A stretch of 64,000 bases of DNA from Panicum virgatum (taxonomy: Eukaryota > Streptophyta > Magnoliopsida > Poales > Poaceae), in NCBI RefSeq assembly GCF_016808335.1, contig NC_053136.1:620001-684000 (forward strand), given 5' to 3'. The translations under genes and the position numbers were made by a program. Of the stretch, positions 36,972 through 47,800 are shown in pieces. The notes under the pieces are model-generated. The model searched no databases. It was not told the origin of the DNA and saw only the letters and a program-made list of their open reading frames with translations. Positions within the stretch are counted from its first letter, which is position 1; each line of letters begins with the position of its first letter.

Positions 36972-39870
36972 ATGGCCGACGCGCCCTCCAGCTCCGGCGA
37001 CTCGCCGCCCCCGCCTTCCCCGCCGCCTGCACAGCCGGAGAACGGCTCCATATCCTCCATGGTCGCCTCCTCTGCCGCCTCCGCCGCGGCCGCGGCCGCG
37101 GACTTCACCCGCTGGGCCGAGACCTTCGGCACCGGGAAGGCCGAAGCCGCCAAGGCTGCCCTAGCCTCCGCCACCACCTTAGCCACCTCATCCGCCTCCG
37201 CGGCGGCTTCCGCTTCGTCCACGGCCGCGTCCTCCGCCTACGCGGCCGCCTCCGACCTCACCCTCATCGCAAAGGTGGGGGCCCTCTTGATTTGGCACAT
37301 TCCCCTCGCTTCGATCTAGGCACAAACTAGCAAAGCTCAAGCCTTATACTATACTGTTGGCAGGAGGAATTGGAATGGGTAAATAAGGAGTACTCCATTC
37401 ACGAACAGATGGTGTTTGGCAAGATCAAAGGTACCATTTTGCCACAAAGATCGTACATTTATTTGATGGTGATTCTTCTTTGTTGGTGAAATTATGCTAT
37501 TCTTTTCCTTTTTCTTCAAGCATTGAATGTGTAGTACTGGTTGCAGAAGGCGTTGTCATGGCGATAACTCATCCGGGCATTGCTGCAGGCTCCGCAACCC
37601 TTGCAGGGATTGTGCTGTTCAAAAGTAATATGTTTTCGTGCAACTTCTTTTCTTTGTGATGCTGTATTGAATGGGTTTCAACTTTTTGCATTGGATGGTT
37701 CATTTTCTATTTGCTACGTACAAAGTAATTTGGCATTTGCATTTGAATTCTACACTCACTGACGCACACTGCACTTGAAGAACATTGAAGTCGTTATCAC
37801 CACAGGCTAAACCTTTTTTTTCTCTCCATAACATGAATAAACTTTCAGAACTCTAGGATTGATACATTACCATATTCCTTGCAATTGATTGAAATGTTTT
37901 GTGACCTCAGTGAATCAATGTATTGCATCTTCTTAGGATATGATGTGGATGTCCTTTTCTAATTTTTGCCTCTATAACTTGAATAGACTTTCAGAACTCT
38001 AGGATTGGTTCCTTACTATGTTCCTTTTAATTGATTGAAATCTTTTTCAACCTTAGTGAATCAAATGCATTGTATCTTCTTAGAATATGCTGTCAGATGT
38101 TGTTTTCTGGTTTTAATTTTGTTTTCATGAAATCTAATAAAACTATTTTTTTTTGTTGCTGCTGCTGCTATTATGAACGCTGTGAACTCCAGTTCAAACT
38201 ATCCATCCTATACTTAGCTTCCTAGTATCTCATGGCACACAGTTCCAATGTAGTAAACTTGCTGATTCAGTGGAAATTATTTGAAGAAAGCTGAAATTGG
38301 GTCTTTCTATACTACTATATTAAATATGTATGAATCCTTGCAGGGCCAAGGGGCTATCTTATCCAACGAGTCCGGCGCATGTTTGTTAGCAAGGAGGTAA
38401 GACTCTATGTCAGTTTGTTTTGCAACTTCTTTGATAGATCCACAATTTCCAAAGAGAATTCATATCTTGCATAGAAGTTGCCATCCTCTTACTAGTTGAC
38501 TGTCTATGCACCTATGACTGCAGCTTTATATTTACATTCTAGTGTTCAGATGCATTTTTCCTGTTGTTTCACAAGAAATTTGAACAGAATTCATGAAGTT
38601 CATGTAGGGAGTGGGAGTCAAAATACAATCAAATATGATGCTTGCAAGATTTTTTTCTTATAAATGGTAAGAATTAGATTGTTGTCTAACATAAGTTTCC
38701 ATATTGTAGACCCTACTTTCTGGCATACAAGCTGAAGTGACTCACATGAGGCAAACCGTGAATCTTGTGTCCAATGAAAGCCAAAAGCTGATGGTAATTT
38801 TTTTTATTTGAAGATAATTGAACCAATTGTTACAATTTTTTTTGTCTATTTTAACTTCTGATGCTATTCATGGCTGGTTTTATGCATATGGAATCCAGGA
38901 TAGAGCAGCAACCGCTGAGAAAAGATTTCAGAAAGGATGGAATACACTCAGGCATCTCACTCTTTCAACCCGTCTATCATTTATTTCCTTTCTTATTGCT
39001 CTAATATAACATGGGAATACTTTCTGCTCTGTCAGAGAAGAAGGGCGTGCCATTCAGCATGAGTTGAGCGAGATTAGTGATATTGAGAAACAAGCAGTTG
39101 GTGTGCACGGATTTCTCTAGCTATTACTGTTTTGTGCCGTGTAAGAATTTGCATTTGATGAATTGTGTCTTGTCAGGTCTGAAGGACATTCTTGATCAGC
39201 TTCCCAGAGCACATGCATCTGAATTTCGATCAGAGGTTAGTAAATCTGCCTGTACCTTTGGACAGGGTGATCTTCATAGGAATTGATGTGAGGCTCTTTG
39301 TAGCCACTTAGAATTTTTATTGACACTTGTCTCCTAATTCTGTATTCTGAAATATGGGGGTAATGAGCCTTTCCTTGGCAGCCTTACTAGTTGCTACTGG
39401 CATCGATATTATGTGCACAAGAATGAATTTCTTAAAAAATATATTCCATTTGTATGTATGACATGTGTATTGTTGTTGGGCCTCTCATAATCTCTTATGT
39501 AGAGAATTGCACGTCTTTGTTATTTTCACCTACATGAGCTGCTATTTGTTGCAGCTAAAGTTGCATTTAAGATGGAACAATTCCTTTGGGCTTTGAAATA
39601 CGCACTTGTCAATATATACATAGCAATTTATATTTCACCGAATATCCCTGATCACTTTTACATCTCATGTACTGAGTACTTTTATATATTCTAGTTTTAT
39701 GCCTCTCCGCAACAAATTGTGCGAATCCTAGAGATGGATGACCTAAACTTATAGCAGAGATTGTTTTTCATGCTTTGCAGATATCTGGCCTAGCTTCTCA
39801 GGTTAAGAAGGAGAAGCGAGTACTTAATGCTGCCCTCTCAAAGATTGTGAATTACGGTGTCCCTATCTAA
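36972..39870 (+). CDS. RHIP1: RGS1-HXK1-interacting protein 1-like (RHIP1-like)
   Basis: Nine exons: 36972-37274, 37364-37430, 37547-37624, 38344-38396, 38710-38793, 38899-38951, 39036-39100, 39177-39235, 39781-39870; total 283 aa. Residues 1-101 are Ser/Ala/Pro-rich and low-complexity. A hydrophobic stretch (GVVMAITHPGIAAGSATLAG region, ~124-148) could be a membrane segment. The remainder is helical and coiled-coil-like, ending GLKDILDQLPRAHASEFRSE ... KKEKRVLNAALSKIVNYGV, which matches Arabidopsis RHIP1 (At4g26410), a protein bridging the glucose sensors RGS1 and hexokinase 1. Intron 6 has donor GC (CTCAG|GCATCT), since only that choice keeps the frame. The start lies only 503 bp after the GTPase stop codon. 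Confidence 0.88.
37832..38120. repeat. 146-bp tandem duplication in RHIP1-like intron 3
   Basis: The word GACTTTCAGAACTCTAGGATTG (left copy AACTTTC) and the following TTGATTGAAAT...TGAATCAA...CATCTTCTTAG segments recur with 146-bp spacing (about 37832-37977 and 37978-38120) at roughly 80% identity. It lies wholly in intron 37625-38343. Confidence 0.75.
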
Positions 39871-40255
39871 CTGCCCCTCAAGTTTGTTCCCAGGATCCAT
39901 TCTACCAGATTTTTGTTAAGAGAATTCCCATGTCAATGGCGAATGTAATACTGCCCACTTGGTTTTGGAGGAAGGGGGAAACAATAAAGTTTTGTCGCTC
40001 GCGCAGACCAGTAAATGTGTTGCCGCCTAATGTTGCGGAAGCAGCACTATTGAAACCTTGTAACAGAAAACACTTTGTGATGTTTTGCCATCTACATGTT
40101 CACAGCCATCAGCAGGCTCTACGCATTTTTGCGCCTGCATGATGATGGTATTTCCCGTGGATGTGACAGAAAAAGGTGTAATACTTTGTTGCTCCGTCCG
40201 TGATATGGAATCAAATGTTTGGAATTAATTGCCTTTCGAATGTCTTTTTGTTTTT

Positions 40256-40382
40256 CACCCCGTTCGGCTGGTGGACAGCCTCCAGCCTCTACAGTATTTC
40301 CCTCTCACACAACTCCAGCTCCAGCCACCAGCCAGGCAACAGTGTTTTTCTCTCACACAGCTCCAGCTTGCCGAACGGGGTG
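40256..40382. mobile_element. 127-bp MITE with perfect 13-bp ends
   Basis: Inverted ends CACCCCGTTCGGC and GCCGAACGGGGTG are perfect. The direct repeat TTTGTTTTT flanks it at 40247-40255 and 40383-40391 (9 bp, though T-rich and so of limited weight). The core CTCTCACACARCTCCAGC occurs twice. It lies between the RHIP1-like and RBM48-like genes. Confidence 0.75.
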
Positions 40383-40759
40383 TTTGTTTTTTATTTGGGT
40401 GGGGGTGGGGGGTTGAAATCATGCGAATTTCTGACCTTCTGATTATTGTGAGCGATAGTGACAATTCAATTCCTCCTTTCGCCGTTCGTCATTACTAAAT
40501 TTGTAGACAATAAACACATCCCGTTCAAAAGAAGAAGAAAATAAACACAGGGATCTTACACGGTTGAGTTTGATTCGTACAAATTTTGCTAAACCGCTCG
40601 ACTTTTTTTTTTGATAATAAACCGATCGACTTATTAGGCAGCCAAGCTTCTGCCTCCTCTCCGGCCAGCTCCCGCAGCGCCGCCGCCCCCGCGCAACGCC
40701 TGCAGCCCCTGAGGGCGTCCCCTGTGCCTTTCTCCCCGATCACCGCACCGGGGGGAGAG

Positions 40760-42838
40760 ATGCCGCGCGACCGAGACGAGCCGCCCGCCGTGCGCGTCTA
40801 CACCGTCTGCGACGAGTCCAAGTAGCGCCACCATTCCTCCCTAACCCTACCTACTTCCTTCCCCGCGTGACCCTGCTGCCTGATCTCGCAGGTACCTGAT
40901 CGTTCGCAACGTGCCGTCACTCGGATGCGGCGACGACCTCGCCAATCTCTTCGGGACGTACGGCCCAGTGGAGGAGTCAGTCTCGCCTTCTTTCTTTCTC
41001 CTCCCGCTCCCGGATGATGTTCCAATCGGCCCTGCTTGATTCCCCCTTGGTTTCTTTCAGGTGCAAGCCCATGGATGCTGAGGATTGTGAACCCTACACC
41101 GACGTCTTCTTCATCAAGTTCTCACAGGTCAGCAACGCCAGGTGACCGATTTCATACGACCATCTCTATCCATTGGCATTCTCTTTCCACCCATTTAGTG
41201 TGCTGATCTAGCGGTAGTGCCTATACTGCATCATACGCTTATCAATTGTATTGTACCTCACGTGTTCGTCAACTGTAAGATCACAAGGTAACGAAATTGC
41301 CCCATGTTTTCGATGACATACCAACTGCTGTCATTGACAAGAATGATCGAAAGATGTAGCCTGCAGCCTGTTGGGCATACATATGCTTCATCTTTGGTCA
41401 AAGTCAGGACAATATTTTTTCTTTGTTCAACTTAGGACAATATTCTTAGTGTTTCATCTTTGTTCACCAGGCTTCAAGATTACAAAATACTTAGTGTCTT
41501 ACCCAAACACTAAACTCGACTTGCTTGCCTTTTGTTTTCTGCACAGAAATTCCACATATTCACTGGAAGCTGTAGCTATGAACATTTTGAACCATAAATG
41601 TTGATTAGCTTCACCACACCTGGCCCAGTTGCTAGCGATAAAGCTCAAGCCAATCGGCTGAACTATTGACACCTTTCCTAGCAGTAAAGTCCAGAGTTAA
41701 CGGTTTCTATTTGAAATACGAAATTTGTGCTCTGATGCTGTAGGTTTGCAAAGAGGAAGCTCGATGAGTCCGTGTTTCTTGGCAACCGGCTGCAGGTGAC
41801 CTATGCTCCTCATTTTGAGAGTCTTCTCGATACCAAGGAGAAACTGGAAGTTAGGAGAAAAGAAGTGTTTGGCCGATTAAAATGTGTGGCTCAAGTTCAA
41901 GTATTATGAGCATTACTAATTTATTTGTGCTGGTAGTTTGAATTGAGATATTTGCTTCCATTTTCAGCATCTGCTGCCAGACCTGAAGGGACTTCTCAGT
42001 ATTCTCTACCTCAGGGATCATCTGCTGGAAATCAGCATCAGCTGAGTTCCAACAAGAGGTTAGCATCCATACATTGGTTTTGCTGATTTCAATATAACTC
42101 TTGACCAATTACGCTGTTGACATTTTGGAACACATGGTTGGCTAAAACCCTTACAGTTTTACTGTTCTCTGAGACAAGGGTATAACCATTGGTTTGACTG
42201 TGGTTTTAAAACTAATTTCATTCATCTTCAGGGAGTATGTAAAGACAATTCATGCTTCTCATATCGATGATCCTTGTTTCAGTCACGTGCCCTCTGACAA
42301 GGTATATGGTAAAAAGATGTTTTATCTGATTATCCAGAAGTCATTTCTTGTGGAGTTTGACCATATTTGCTATTACATAATGCTAATGAATCAACTTTGA
42401 TCAACTAAGGTATGTAAATGTAATACTAGAACACAAACATCTTTTGATTAGCCCAATTAAGCAAAGTACATGATAAGGAACAACCTGTAACTTTGGTGGA
42501 TATCCTGCTATGCTAATATGCAATAGTATCCTTTTCTTTTTGTGGGCTGTGGTTTCCTTTCCTTAAGTTTAATGCTACCTTACCAATATGTGGATAATTA
42601 TACACTTAGTTTGTAGGATTATTTTCCATCTGAGTCGATGAACGCAACTGTAAAGCTTGTCAGAGAGAAGCTTGATAAGGTAAAGACTATCCTTACAGTC
42701 TATCATTTGCATTCAATAATTATGCTGATAGCTAAAAGTTTGCTCCTTGAAAAATATCAGATACAATCTGGTGGTGATAATTCCAACGCTGCAGCTGTAT
42801 CCAAGAAACCAAGAGTAGACAGCCGCAGGCGAATTTGA
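40760..42838 (+). CDS. RBM48: RBM48-like RRM protein, U12 (minor) splicing factor
   Basis: Eight exons: 40760-40821, 40892-40975, 41061-41141, 41744-41883, 41968-42058, 42232-42301, 42617-42679, 42761-42838; total 222 aa, all GT-AG, phases consistent. Residues ~8-110 form one RRM of the RBM48 type: AVRVYTVCDESKYLIVRNVP, then ...TDVFFIKF..., then NARFAKRKLDE...LQVTYAPHFES. Human RBM48 has the equivalent AVKVYTI...YLLI and AKRKMDE...YAPEFE. After a charged EKLEVRRKEV helix the C-terminus is low-complexity and ends in a basic SKKPRVDSRRRRI-like tail. In maize and human, RBM48 acts with ARMC7 in removal of U12-type introns, in the nucleus. The start is the first ATG in a GC-rich leader (GAGAGATGC). 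Confidence 0.92.
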
Positions 42839-43273
42839 TATTACTTGAAACCGCAGAACACTCACTGAAAGTTTTGTCTTATTTGTTACTTTTTTTTTAC
42901 GTTTGTCCATTTTCTATTTCATTTACTAGTGGGTTGTTAGCCATCTATGTTACAAGGGAGTGTTGTACTAGTATGGGGTTAGTGTAATGGCGACTCAGTA
43001 GTAATGCGTTGCTTTTAGGCTTCTCCAGCTGTAATGTAAGCATTTGTATGATGCCGATCTTATGGAATATCTAGTTTTTTTCAATGACATCATAATTTCC
43101 ATATCTATATTGGCATCACCACTGGTTACAACTTACAATGACAGATCATCGTTGAGACATTCTTGTCGTTTCCCACTTTCACATCTTGCAAACATTTTTG
43201 TTTGGCGTACAATTCAAAATTGGAATGGTCCTGTGCTGATTAAACGTGCTGCTTACCATTGGTTGAAAATTTA

Positions 43274-43577
43274 AGAGCATGATTGGTTTGTTATCAATTT
43301 TTACCGTACCAAAATTAAGATATGCCAATAAAATTTGGCTATCAATTGGTTTATATCTAAAATTTGGTCACCTCGATATTTGTGAGCAAAATCATGGTAA
43401 GTTAACTAAAAACTTCTTAAACTTCACAATAGGGAAAAATATTGGTTGCCATATGTTGGCTCTAAACCAAATGAATGCCTAAATTTCTTATCAATAATTT
43501 GGCATTCCCCAATTTTGGTAAGCCAACTTGCCATGATTTTTGGCTTGGCAAAAATTGGCATTGAACTAGACAGGCTC
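43274..43577. mobile_element. Tourist-like MITE with TTA target duplication
   Basis: A 304-bp element with inverted ends AGAGCATGATTGG and diverged CTAGACAGGCTCT, flanked by TTA at 43271-43273 and 43578-43580. The interior is an imperfect palindrome (AATTTTTACCGTACCAAAAT / CCAATTTTGGTAAGCCAAC). The TTA duplication is typical of PIF/Harbinger MITEs. Confidence 0.75.
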
Positions 43578-44159
43578 TTAATGACGGTAAAGATGGATGA
43601 GAAATTGGTATGCACGCTTGCGATGTTGTTAATATGTCTATTTCATGTTGGATGTTTGAAATCTTCCGATAAGGGGATAATGTATGTATCATGCGCCGAA
43701 GGCGTTCTCCACTTTTATTTAAGCCCATTCAGTCGCTCACGGCTCATGTACTCTCCTGGTCATCCAGTGGATGGGATCGGGTAGGAAAACATCCAGTCAA
43801 AATTTTTAAAAGTAATGGACACAATTTTGAATATCTGGATGATGACCAATGTATGTACAAAAATTGGACCGTTGGGTCTTCATCACCATTTCATTTAACG
43901 GTTCTCCTTCTTTCTTCTACCTTTAGCAATTAATTTACTTTTGATCATGGAGCTCGAGGATCATTCTTCTTATTTTTGGTGGCTTCCGAAACGGTTACAC
44001 CATTTCTCGTACTAAGAGTCCTTTATCATCCTGGTTGTCCTTGTAACTTTGCCGTCCTGCGCACCAATCTTCTGCTCCCACACTATAAATTCCCGAATAT
44101 CTAATATGATCCTATAGGAAATGGTGGAATTGCAGAATTGTCCATTCTTCTATACACTA

Positions 44160-44275
44160 TTTTATTGGCAACCAGCGACAATGTTTTTCTCTCACATTAA
44201 ATTAGCACCAGCCACTAGTCAGCAGTATTTTTCTCTCACAGCAAATCAACACCAGCCACCGGCCATAGCCGAGTG
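44160..44275. mobile_element. Short MITE of the CTCTCACA family
   Basis: In inverse orientation it closely matches 18002-18125: two copies of TTTTTCTCTCACA separated by a CACCAGCCACTAGTCAGCAG-like spacer. The ends are eroded. Confidence 0.5.
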
Positions 44276-44819
44276 ATATGCTGCAATATCAGCATATCAT
44301 TGTTGGAAAATAATTTAACTATAATGGTATAGGTTGTCACGAGCTAGAGAAACTTCATCAGGAGTATCGTAGTTTGAAGTTCGATGGAGTAAAATATAAA
44401 AGTTGTTTTTATTAATTATAAACTAGAAATGAAATGGGTGACAAACTTGGGGGAAGTGAGAAAAATTCCATCGCGGGTTGGATGGAACACACACACACAC
44501 GAAGCGTAGCATTTGATAGCGTACGCTACGGCAAAGAGAGAAAGGAGAGAGGTGGCGCGCTGCGACGTCGGCTGCTGTCGTGGTCGTGACCGCAACCGCC
44601 CCTCCCGCCTCCCGCCTCCCGCCTCCTCCTCCTCCTCCTGCGATCCCGATCCGCCGCCCGCCCGGCCGGCCGGTGAGCCTCCGCCCCGCCATTCCGTTCC
44701 ATTCCATTTCAATTGAGAGCCAGGCCCAGGCACCAAGCAGCCAACCAACCCTAGATCCACCCCCGCTCGGATCCGCCATCGCCCAGAGAGATCTCCGACC
44801 CTGATCCAATTCCTCCCGC

Positions 44820-47800
44820 ATGGCCGACGACCAGACCGACGCCGACTTCTTCGACAAGCTCGTCGACGACGACGACGCCCCCGCGCCCGCCAACTCCGCC
44901 TTGGCTCGCGACGTCTCCGACATAAGCCTCGCCGACGACGACCTACCTACCCTGCCACCGGCCCCCGAGACGGCGCCTCCGGAGGGAGGCTCACCGGGCT
45001 CAGCCAAGGCCGGCGCCGGCCTCCACACCACCGTCAAGCAGGTGCAGTGGGCCTCCTTCGGGGGCGGCCCGGACGATGGCGCTGATCCATTTGCTGAGCT
45101 CTCAGGAGCCGCCGGCGACGACAGCTTTTTCGGGACCCAGACCCTGGAGACCTCCGCAGGCACCTCGGATCATGACTTGTTCGGTGCGAATCATCAGAGC
45201 TTGGCCGCTCCGGTGACGGATCAGGACTTCTTCGGGGGGACCTCCAGCTCCAATCAGAATGTTGACGGCCAGCTTCAGAGGACCGGCAGTGGTGCTGTGG
45301 ATTTCACAGATCCCAAGTATCTGGAGGCCATGTACCCCGGATGGAAGTATGATGAGGCGACGCAGCAATGGTACCAGGTTGACACTTCCAATACAATAGG
45401 GAATGCAGCTCAGTTGGTAGACAATAGCAGCCAGAATCTACAGCAGCAGCTTGACACATCCTACCTGCAGAATTCAGCGCATGCAGGGCTTGAGACCATT
45501 GCTGAGGAGGGCGCTGCCACAGCTGGCGTCTCAAGTTGGGGGCAGGGGGGCGCCTCAGAGTACCCACCCAACATGTTCTTCTATGCAGAATACCCAGGTT
45601 GGTACTTTGATACCAACACTCAGCAGTGGCACTCGCTTGAGTCATACCAGCAGGCTGCGATGCAGGCTGGAACTGCTAGTGCGGTTCAGACTGGTGCAAA
45701 TGATGGTGCTGTTGTGACTTCTGGTGGAACAAGCTATAATGCCAAACAAACTGAGGACCTTGCTGTCCACAATCAGGTGACCCAACATAACTCGTTCATG
45801 ACTAGTTTCACTCCTCAGAGCCAGCGACAGATGACTGGTGCGTTTGGTAACACTATGCAATCTGAAAGTGCTACAGATAATAGCCTTACCAGTAGTTTCT
45901 ACGGTTTTGATCAACATGCAAATGCTGAGACTAGTAGTTCCTCTACAAGCCAACAGGTTGGCTTTAACACAGCTGAAACTGTTTCAGATCACTATGGTGC
46001 ACACAAGGGCTTTGAATCAGCAAGTCTTCAGAGTGGTTATAGCTCTTCTGACAGTCAACAATCCAGTTACAAGGCGTTTGAACCTTCCACAGGTTATCGC
46101 GCCGGTTATAAAGCATTCGAACCTGCCATGGGTACCAGTCACAATGTGTTCCAACAGTCCGCAGGTAATCAGGGAGGTTACAAGGCGTTTGAACCTTCCA
46201 TGAGCAACCAGAGTGGATACAACGCATTCGAACCTTCCACAAGTCGCCATAGTGCTTCCAAGGGATTCATGCCTTCCACTGGTCACCAGACTGGTTACAA
46301 GGGATCCGAAGCTTCTACAGTTAACCAGGCCAGCTACAATGAATTTGAAACTTCTACAGGTTACAATACCAGTTTCAAGATATTTGAGCCCTCTTCAGCT
46401 CAACATGCTGGTTACATGGGTTCCCAACCTTCTTCAGGTCATCAACCAAACTACTTGGGATTTGACACTTCTGCCAATCACCAGGGTTATGGTGATGTCA
46501 ATGGTGCTGTGGATACTCGAGGATTTGCCCCAGTGCAAAGCACATACCATGGTCAGAACCAAGCAATCGCAAACCCGCAAGAGCACCTGTCAAACAGCTA
46601 TTTGGGTACAGAGAACTCCATGAACTTTAATCAGCAACAATTTCCGGTTGCAAATACCTCAAATTTGCAGTTCGGCCACTCTCATGATGGGAGGTCATCG
46701 GCTGGACGACCACCACATGCCCTCATTGCTTTTGGGTTTGGAGGGAAACTTATAGTTATGAAAGAAACCAGCTCAATGACCACAAGCTTTAACAGTGGAA
46801 ATCAGGTACCCCAATAGTTTCCTTTGTAAAACAATTTTTTGCAACAAAGCAGCATCACATATTTTTTTAGGCGACTAAAATATTTCTTTCTTATTGCTTA
46901 TTGCCATTCAAGGGGAACTCTTGTGGCACAGTGTCAGTCCTTAATCTATCAGAGGTGGTTTTTGATAAAGTTGATACTTCAAGCATCACTAATGGCAGCA
47001 CACTTGGTTACTTCAATGCTTTATGCCATCAACCTGTTCCTGGTCCTCTAGTTGGTGGAAGTGCTGCATCAAAGGATGTGAATAAGTGGCTTGATGAGAT
47101 GATTGCATGGTATGAACCTTCCTCCACTGCACTCCAGAGAGGTGATACTCGGAAGTTGCTTATTTCATTGCTGAAGATACTGTGTCAGCACTATGGAAAA
47201 CTCCGTTCACCTTTTGGTGCTGACCCACAAGAGGTACCTCTATTATGTTGCAGCTATAATTGTATTCTTAGTTTATATACCTTCTCTATTTTCTGACCTG
47301 TTCCCCTTTACTGTCCTTGTTGATTTTCACAACTTACATCAGAAGAGTTAAATACTGTGCAATGATAATTTTGGCATAGCAAATTATCACTAACACATGC
47401 TGATTTGAAGTTGTTGGATGGTGTAAGCCAACATCAAAGTTGGATAAGCAACTAAACCTACATACTAATATATATCATATAATCTGGAATTTTCTTATGA
47501 GCAATATTTCAACCACGCAAAGTTATAAATGCCTGTTATTAGTATTCTCACGTTGAGCTTTGCTTGATTTTATCTTTTTTTTTCACGTTTCATTATGAGC
47601 TAGATCTTTTTTTTTAAGCACATTATGAGCTAGATTTACTTTTGAATCTCTGCAGTTTAAAAATTATGCCTAGCTTATTAATCATACTTATCTTTTATAT
47701 TAATTCTTAATAGGAGACAGATGGCCCAGAAATGGCAGTAACTAAGCTATTTTCTTCATTTAAGAGAAGTAGTGTTCATATGAGGGATTATGGATCCATT

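Larger units (their letters stand above)
42839..44819. other. 3' flank of RBM48-like gene, MITEs, and SEC16-like leader
   Basis: 42839-43060 is the likely 3'-UTR. MITEs at 43274-43577 and 44160-44275 are listed separately. 44560-44819 is GC-rich with CCTCC runs and is the probable 5' leader of the SEC16-like gene. No additional coding gene is supported; GC-rich minus-strand frames over the leader are shadows. Confidence 0.55.
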
